Below, in pieces: positions 58,050-64,000 of a DNA stretch of 64,000 nt. Each line of letters starts with the position of its first letter. Within the stretch, counting starts at the first letter, position 1. The position numbers and the translations under genes are program-made. Under the pieces are notes generated by a model. The model searched no databases. It saw nothing but the letters and a program-made list of their open reading frames with translations, and was not told where the DNA came from. The stretch comes from Trachythela sp. YZ-2020 (Eukaryota > Cnidaria > Anthozoa > Malacalcyonacea > Clavulariidae). The stretch covers positions 2,227,501 through 2,291,500 of the forward strand of contig JADLSH010000355.1 of assembly GCA_016169945.1 (NCBI GenBank), written 5' to 3'.

Positions 58050-61000
58050 CTACAAATTACCACCATCATTAGTTCTTGTTAGTTCTAGATATTCATCAAG
58101 TTCTTTTCCCTCCAAGAGATAACCATTCACTTTGCCTTCTTGTCCTGGTCGACTTGAAACTTTGGCTTTTAAAACAAAAACAAGGAGAATATCAATTTTA
58201 GAGAATCAAAACCATTTCAATAACCATTAATATCCAAAATTTTATGTCTTACCTAGTACTTTTCCACCTTGCAATTGTTGCAAGATCCTCCCATCCACAG
58301 ATGGTTCTGTTTCACCCTACAAAATGTTCATTTAACTTGATTTAAAAATAGATTACTTAACCCATTAACTGGCAGTACTCTTCCACTGACGAGTAAAATC
58401 GTCTGGCATTAGACAGAGTAAAATACTAAAGCAGGTGCATCTGGGTGCATTGCCAGCTAATGGGTTAATTTATTCAGAATGTTAAGCTAAAATTAACTCA
58501 ATTGATTTGGTATATAATTTATGAAATGTACGGATCAAAAGTATAGTACAATTCTTAAAATGACAGGGTGTCGCCTTATTACAGCACCTGTTTTGTACCA
58601 CCAGATTTATCATTGTACCTAAAAGCAGAACAAATAATATTATGAGCAGAATATTATTTACTCTGTGACAATATTTGCCACATCAATATTGATGAAGGGC
58701 CTTATTACCAAGCTTTAAATGGTTCTCCAGCAACTTCGACAACAGTTCCTCGTACCATGATTTTCCTCTCTGTAAAGTCTTTATGAGCCATGTTGTAAAG
58801 TACATCAAGTATTGGAGTTTGGAATTCAATATCTAGAACATAACAGAAGGTCAAAATAATATAATCATGAAGAATATCTTCAGTTCATAATGCTGAACAA
58901 AAGATGTGGGTTTATTCTCAATCTGGGTTATACTAAAACCAAATAAAGTATTGAAAAACCTTGGGACTTCCAAATATATGATCCTTCCTTGGCTCTCGTC
59001 ACTTTGGTCTTCTCACCTCCACCAAATGCTTTGCGAGTTTTAAATTTTTCTGGTTCGTCTGGGCATAACTAACAAACATAATTATAGAATTACATTCCCT
59101 AGGTCAAACTCTATTTATTTTATTGAATTCGTCAAAGAATCAATGTCAATCATACTCTTGTTAAAGCTGGAACTCGTTTTCTTCGCCATTCACTTTTTAG
59201 TCTACCTCCACATGCCAGTTCTAGAAATTAAACATTGAAATCTGAATGTTGGCCCCAATTAATATGGAAAAGGAGCACGGTCCATCAAGCTTGATTTTCT
59301 GTCCGAGGGATCATTCCAGCCCTTGTAATTACCCTATTTTTGCATTGGCTAACACCGAGGCATATTGAAAACATTCTGACTTTCCTCAACATTTGCCAAG
59401 ACAGTGCCGAGGTGAATTACGAAGGCTTAATTTATCTTAGTGTAAAGACAAGGTTAATTGCTGCCGAGCCGGAGCGAGGCAGCACACTATTCTTGACGTG
59501 CAAGGGTTTCTCCAGAGTTCACTCGACGCAGTCCTTTGCGCGATCTATATATTGTCGACATCTCGATCTTGCGTCGGTATATACGGATGTCACTTTTCCG
59601 GGGGAATAATTAAGCTTTAAGTACATTTTTGAGTTGAGGGGGTGTGCTGACTAGAAATGAGGTCTCATATGTCCGTATTTGGAATTTTTGGATCCTATAA
59701 CCATTTCTTCGTGGAACTTCGTGCATTATTTTCATCCAGGCTGCTGGCGGCGAGTGGAATAAAAGATTTTTTACCTCGAGGTAACTGATACAGTTTTTAT
59801 ATTTTTAATCGCTTACAAATAGCGTTAACTCGGTCAATATATTTTGTACACTGTGATTTCCCTAGTATAGCTTTGGGAGTTGATACAGCACTGAGATATA
59901 GCGTGCAAAAAAGTTTAAAACCAGACTGTATGCATTTGCCCAACGTGCCCAAATATGTTTGATCTATATTATATTTTACGGATTATTCTGTCGATGTGTG
60001 AATAATACAACCTTGCCTTTTATATTGTGTATATCTCGCTTCATTAACATTTTGATTACCATTTATATTAATATCAAAAGCCTAACACCACCGAATCATA
60101 ATATCTTTATGATATTTTATGTCTATCTACTGTCTATGGTTTGGGAGTTTTTAATTGGATTTGACTTGTTGCTTACCTCACCTGACCCCTCCCCTCCACC
60201 ACAGATTTGAACTTTTCATGAGAACGGTTTTGAAGACCATTGGGGGGCGACCGCCTCCCCTCGCCCCCCCCCCCCCCCTTGGCTACGCTACTGTTTTATC
60301 ACTGACTACTCTACTGTTTTATCACTGTCTACTTTTTTACTCCTTATCACTGACACTGTATATATGAAAATGTGATTGTTGGCAAGATAAAATGGTAAGT
60401 TTTGTTCTTTAAAATTTTCTGTATCCCTCCCCCTTTTTTTCCTTACACAGGTAACTTCACTCATACTAAATATTTCTTTTTTACATATTTTTGGGTTTTG
60501 GAATTCTTACTGAGCTGAATGTTAATCATTACACTGACTGGTACCATCTGAACAGTTGGATTACACAGAAATGTATATTTACCGCAACAAAATGGTTGTT
60601 GCAAAATAATATGGATATATTACATTGTCTCTTATGGGGTGCAAAGTGCTATATGAGGAATTATCTATTTCCAGCATGTCATGTGGGTATGGATCCTGTG
60701 TAATGTGTTAGCATTATGTTGGTTTGCTGTATAAACATGTATTTCGACAATTTACTGCACAGTACAGATGAACACTGATGGAACCAAATGTTGATTAAAT
60801 ACATGTATCAAACATGTACAGATGGGAACAAAGAGTCGAAGACTGTTCTGACAAACTGCACATGGCAAATGCATTAATATCAATATCTTATTAACACAGA
60901 CAACCAGCTGTGATTGCCTCTATGATTTCAAATTAGCTATTCAAGATCCCATTGGCAACTTTGAAGTAAACAGTGATTTCTATTAACATTTGATGTTGGT

Positions 61001-62403
61001 ACCATTGAACTATAAGTAAACTGGAACGCTAACGCAGGGGGGGAAATTGAAGCCAGCTTAATTCAGTTTTTCTGAGTTTTGAGTTGAAATACTTAACGCC
61101 GAACATTGGGCTGTGTATGAAATTGAAGCTATTAAAAAGTTCTATTTGATATAAAAACTTCAAGACTTTAGGTAAAAGGGAAATACTTAAAACTTTGAGG
61201 GAAAATTTGCCGTATTTTACAAAATTGCGGTTGTTTTTGTATTTTTTAAGTATTTCCATTTTGCCTAAAGTCTTGAAGTTTTTATATCAAATAGAACTTT
61301 TTAATAGCTTCAATTTCATATACAGCCCAATGTTCGGCGTTAAGTATTTCAACTCAAAACTCAGAAAAACTAGCTTGGCTTCAACGAATCATAGGACTTG
61401 ATCATAGGAGTTAGCGTTCCAGTTTACTTAGAGTTCACTGGTTGGTACCAAGAGTTCCATTAACAATACTACACTCAGATATCTTGCCTAATACTGTACA
61501 GTATATACTATTTACAATAGTATAGTGTTGTAGTCACAGCGTTGTAATCTCAATGTTTTGACAACAAAATAAATCAATACATACAGTGTATCATTAGCAA
61601 TTTCAATAAGTTCAATATTTAATACTAATTAATTCAGAAATGTTCCATGCAGTTTGTGCGTCAAGGCAGCACTTTCCTTGCGATAGTAACTCCTAGTTAT
61701 CCAGATAAAGTGGCTTATCATGACAATAGCTGTGGATCATATCCGGTCAAGACAAACTACACTTGTAAGCAAGTTGATGAACTACACAGATAGCTTGTCT
61801 TGACAAATGATCTGTCATTGTAATTGACAAGTTGCCATCGCCTTGTTGACAACTTGCTACAAGGTTCTTGACTCAACAGACTTGTTACATTTTGTTCCAA
61901 CAACTTGTTATCATCCTGCAATGTAACAACTTGTGAGTGACAATCTTGTAGTAGCTTGATAAAATGACATTGTTTCAACTTGTTGACAAGCTTGCTACAA
62001 GTCTGTTGCGAACACAAGATGCGAGATTTTCACGTGTATAAACAGCAGAAATTCAGAAAATGCCTATATTACCTGCTTACTGTATAGTATTGTAGTACTG
62101 CTCTCTGTCATTTAAACAAACCTGAACTATGTATATTTCTGCCTTGAACTGGCCGAATCCACGAGGATACACAACTGAATACTACAAATATAAGGCAGCA
62201 TAAAATATACAGTTAATGAAAGTACAATCAAAATGATCCAACTTTTACAGTCTTATTTGCAGATTACTTAACAAACTTACACAAAATTATCAATGTACAA
62301 TATCTATAGTACATCTACACAACAAACCTGATTGTCTTTCACGCGACAGACGACCAAAAATCGACGAAAAAGTACAACTCTTTCGACTCACATTGGCCGC
62401 CAT
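58050..62403 (-). CDS. Divergent eS8 (RPS8)-family ribosomal-like protein, 8 exons
   Basis: Exons: 62403-62328, 62174-62122, 59220-59206 (15 nt), 59068-58960, 58832-58709, 58618-58588, 58316-58253, 58165-58050. All borders are GT/AG and phase-consistent; 195 residues, against 208 for human RPS8. The C-terminal block SSRPGQEGKVNGYLLEGKEL mirrors the eS8 signature SRPGQxGxxxGYxLEGKEL. The middle (ILDVLYNMAHKDF...PFKAWY) mirrors the IIDVVYN...PYRQWY region of eS8. The rest is poorly conserved, which is strange for a protein that is nearly invariant among animals, so this is probably a paralogue and not the canonical 40S subunit. The N-terminus (MAANVSRKSCTFSSIFGRLS...) is Ser/Arg-rich with one acidic residue in 25, which could be an organelle-targeting presequence; that is inference. 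The first two exons and the microexon rest on phase and splice sites only, across a 2.9-kb intron. The start lies in an ATATGGCGGCC context. Confidence 0.72.
61003..61440. mobile_element. hAT-like MITE, 438 bp, 8-bp target duplication
   Basis: Same family as 6157-6567. It is flanked by GTTGGTAC at 60995-61002 and 61441-61448. The termini and 8-bp duplication are typical of hAT elements. It lies in intron 2 of the S8e-like gene. Confidence 0.88.
61810..62040. mobile_element. CAACTTGTTG-type MITE, copy in the S8e-like gene intron
   Basis: The interior matches the family and the right end reads GCGAGATTTTCACGTGTA. The left end is unclear because it runs into another repeat. Confidence 0.6.
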
Positions 62404-62408
62404 ATTGG
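62393..62408 (-). promoter_or_regulatory. YY1-like ATGGCGGCC element at the S8e-like start codon
   Basis: The proposed start reads CCAATATGGCGGCCAA on the minus strand. It is close to the YY1 consensus and similar to the EMC2 start, which supports 62403 as a genuine first exon of a housekeeping-type gene. Confidence 0.4.
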
Positions 62409-62431
62409 AAATACGCTGTCAGAGACTGAGG

Positions 62432-62636
62432 TCACAGAATACTACACAGAAGGTCATCTCTAGATTGCTATTCGTCACTCAGCAAGTGCCCTAAACAGAA
62501 GTAGTCACCCTCCTGGACATATAGCCATTTTGAATGTTTCCAGGGGGGTGACTACTTCAGTTTAGGGCACTTGCTGAGTGACGAATAGCGCTTACGCAAA
62601 GGCAATAAGAGATGACCTTCTGTGTGGTATTCTGTG
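62432..62636. mobile_element. Palindromic MITE immediately upstream of the S8e-like gene
   Basis: Ends CACAGAATACTACACAGAAG and CTTCTGTGTGGTATTCTGTG are inverted. Inner arms GAATAGC.../GCTATTC... with GTGCCCTAAAC/GTTTAGGGCAC pair around a short centre. Its edge is about 30 bp from the start codon at 62403. Confidence 0.88.
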
Positions 62637-62807
62637 CCGAGGTTGTGTGCGAAATAGGTCAACCAAGCGCTCTATATCGAGGCCAGTTTGCGTTGATTTT
62701 CTTTCGTTTGAAACGCTATATCACACAACAGAGTTTATCATAGTGATTTTACATGTAATTATGCAAGCTTAGAATTAATGTTGAGCATTCTATATAAGAT
62801 TGTGACT

Positions 62808-63296
62808 ACAGTAAAGCCCCGCATAAAAGAACCAGTGAATTTTGACTTCAGGCTGAAGTGGTTCTTATATAACGGATACTTAGAAAGAAATCAGGCTGAA
62901 GTGGTTCTTAACTGGTTCTTATTTCCAGTCAAAAACAATTGTTCCTGGTTTATAGTTTTAAACCTCTTATTGTGAACAAAGGGCCATCATGATGTAAGTT
63001 TTTTGAATATAGTTATGCAAGTTGAATTATGTTGTGAATGGATTGCTGTTTTGATAAAATAAATGCATGCATGATGTGGTTGAAAGACATAATTCCTGCT
63101 AGCAAGATTACAGTATTTTGTTTTCTTCCTAGTACCTGCTTACTAATTCAGCTAAAAGTTTAATAAGGTTTTTTAAGAACCAGTTTCATTTGTCAGCCTG
63201 AAGTGGTTCTTGTATTTTGGCCGTGCTTAATTAATTGCCCAAATTTCAGGCTGGTGGTTCTTAACCCACTGGTTCTTTTATGCGGGGCTTTACTGT
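62808..63296. mobile_element. MITE with ACAGTAAAGCCCCGCATAAA termini
   Basis: Perfect inverted termini of about 30 bp bound 489 bp. The interior repeats GGCTGAAGTGGTTCTTA four or so times in both directions. A short relative (ATGCGGGGACTTACTGTA) is at 19785-19803. Confidence 0.9.
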
Positions 63297-63484
63297 GCTG
63301 ATACTAGTAACCTAAACATAATAGACACTTGGTATCTGTATTGTAAATCTCGTAAATGTAAATCATTCCAGATAACGCATTCATGTGTTAAATTGAAGTC
63401 TTGAAGTTGTTCGCTTTACACTTTTCTGTCCACAAGTAACTTTTTTTCAGAAATTATTAGAGTTTTAGAAATAATAGTAACAAT

Positions 63485-63829
63485 TTAACAATTAGACAAC
63501 GAGTCCGAGTTGTCTATGAGCGAATAGTCAACGAAGGCGAAGCCTGAGTCGACTATTCGCTCATAGACAACGAGGACGAGTTGTCTAATTGTTTTAGTAT
63601 ACACCTTGTATAGATATATTAATTTCGAGAAAATAATCCATACACCGTACTCGTGAGCGGCAAGTAAAAGCAGATTTATTAATAAAATACGGTTTCTATT
63701 TCGTTCCTTGCCATTAAAAATCTTCATGCCATATTTTGTGGCCTTTTTAGTTTTCTCAGGGGTAGAATTTTCTATCAAACTCTCCAAAAATTCCTCCGAA
63801 ACGTCTGCAAAACGAGAGTTTACTGCCAT
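63485..63829 (-). pseudogene. Possible Crypton/DUF3504-type N-terminal fragment
   Basis: An ATG at 63829 on the minus strand opens MAVNSRFADVSEEFLESLIE followed by TPEKTKKATKYGMKIFNG. This resembles, from memory, the N-terminal segment of tyrosine-recombinase-derived (Crypton, KCTD1/ZMYM/QRICH1-like DUF3504) proteins that are common in cnidarian genomes. After about residue 40 the reading becomes low-quality hydrophobic sequence and then enters a palindromic repeat, so only a fragment or first exon is present. Nearly identical repeats lie on both sides (63487-63592 and from 63948), which suggests that the fragment is carried by a mobile element. Confidence 0.4.
63487..63592. repeat. Perfect palindrome ACAATTAGACAACGAG..., partly repeated at 63948
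   Basis: Arms AATTAGACAACGAGTCCGAG and its complement pair over about 47 bp around AAGGCGAAGCCT. The left arm recurs at 63948-64000 (window edge), on the other side of the possible Crypton fragment. Confidence 0.88.
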
Positions 63830-64000
63830 ATTTTTTCAGGTTTGTTTTCATTTTTCCCAAACGTTGTCCATCACGAATGGTCAACGGTTGAGTAGCCAAT
63901 CAGAATGTAGGATTTGTAATGGACAATGGTTGGGTGTATACTAATAACAATTAGACAACGAGGCCGAGTTGGCTATGAGCGAATAGTCAACGAGGCGAAG

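Noticed and set aside
59340..59609. 89-codon ORF on the plus strand in the S8e-like intron
   Set aside because: No motif is recognisable, and I saw no supporting neighbours or splice structure; left unannotated.

Overview
This window is animal nuclear DNA: AT-rich, dense with short interspersed repeats, and carrying multi-exon genes with GT-AG introns. The gene content (KDM1B, EMC2, UNC45 homologues) together with abundant MITEs, tRNA-headed SINEs and CR1-like debris suggests a marine invertebrate. A cnidarian, perhaps an anthozoan, is my best guess, but the species is an inference. Exon models were built by hand from splice sites, reading phase and remembered family similarity, and every model listed keeps a consistent phase through all its junctions.

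Layout. (1) 47-13116, minus: KDM1B/LSD2-type histone lysine demethylase; 14 exons are visible and the 3' end runs off the left edge. (2) 14820-19111, plus: complete EMC2 (ER membrane complex subunit 2), 10 exons, head-to-head with KDM1B. (3) 19112-25132: a repeat-rich gap with a 69-bp tandem array. (4) 25133-37137, plus: an unrecognised coiled-coil protein in 6 exons behind a CpG-rich CCAAT/CACGTG promoter. (5) 39102-55233, minus: complete UNC45 myosin chaperone in 34 exons (927 residues), convergent with gene 4. (6) 56159-57315, plus: an unrecognised, apparently intronless multi-pass membrane protein, divergent from UNC45 and broken by one apparent frameshift. (7) 58050-62403, minus: a divergent eS8 (RPS8)-family protein in 8 exons. 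(8) 62404-64000: transposon remnants, including a possible Crypton/DUF3504-type fragment flanked by copies of one palindromic repeat.

The genes do not form a pathway: chromatin demethylation, ER membrane insertion, myosin folding and an S8e protein simply share a locus. The most unusual features are: a KDM1B 3' splice site that appears to lie inside the terminal repeat of a MITE; a divergent S8e paralogue with a basic N-terminal extension; a MITE nested in another hairpin element whose uninterrupted copy is also in the window; a pair of hAT-like MITEs with perfect 8-bp target duplications; and a 69-bp array framed by inverted termini. I found no convincing new multi-gene system.
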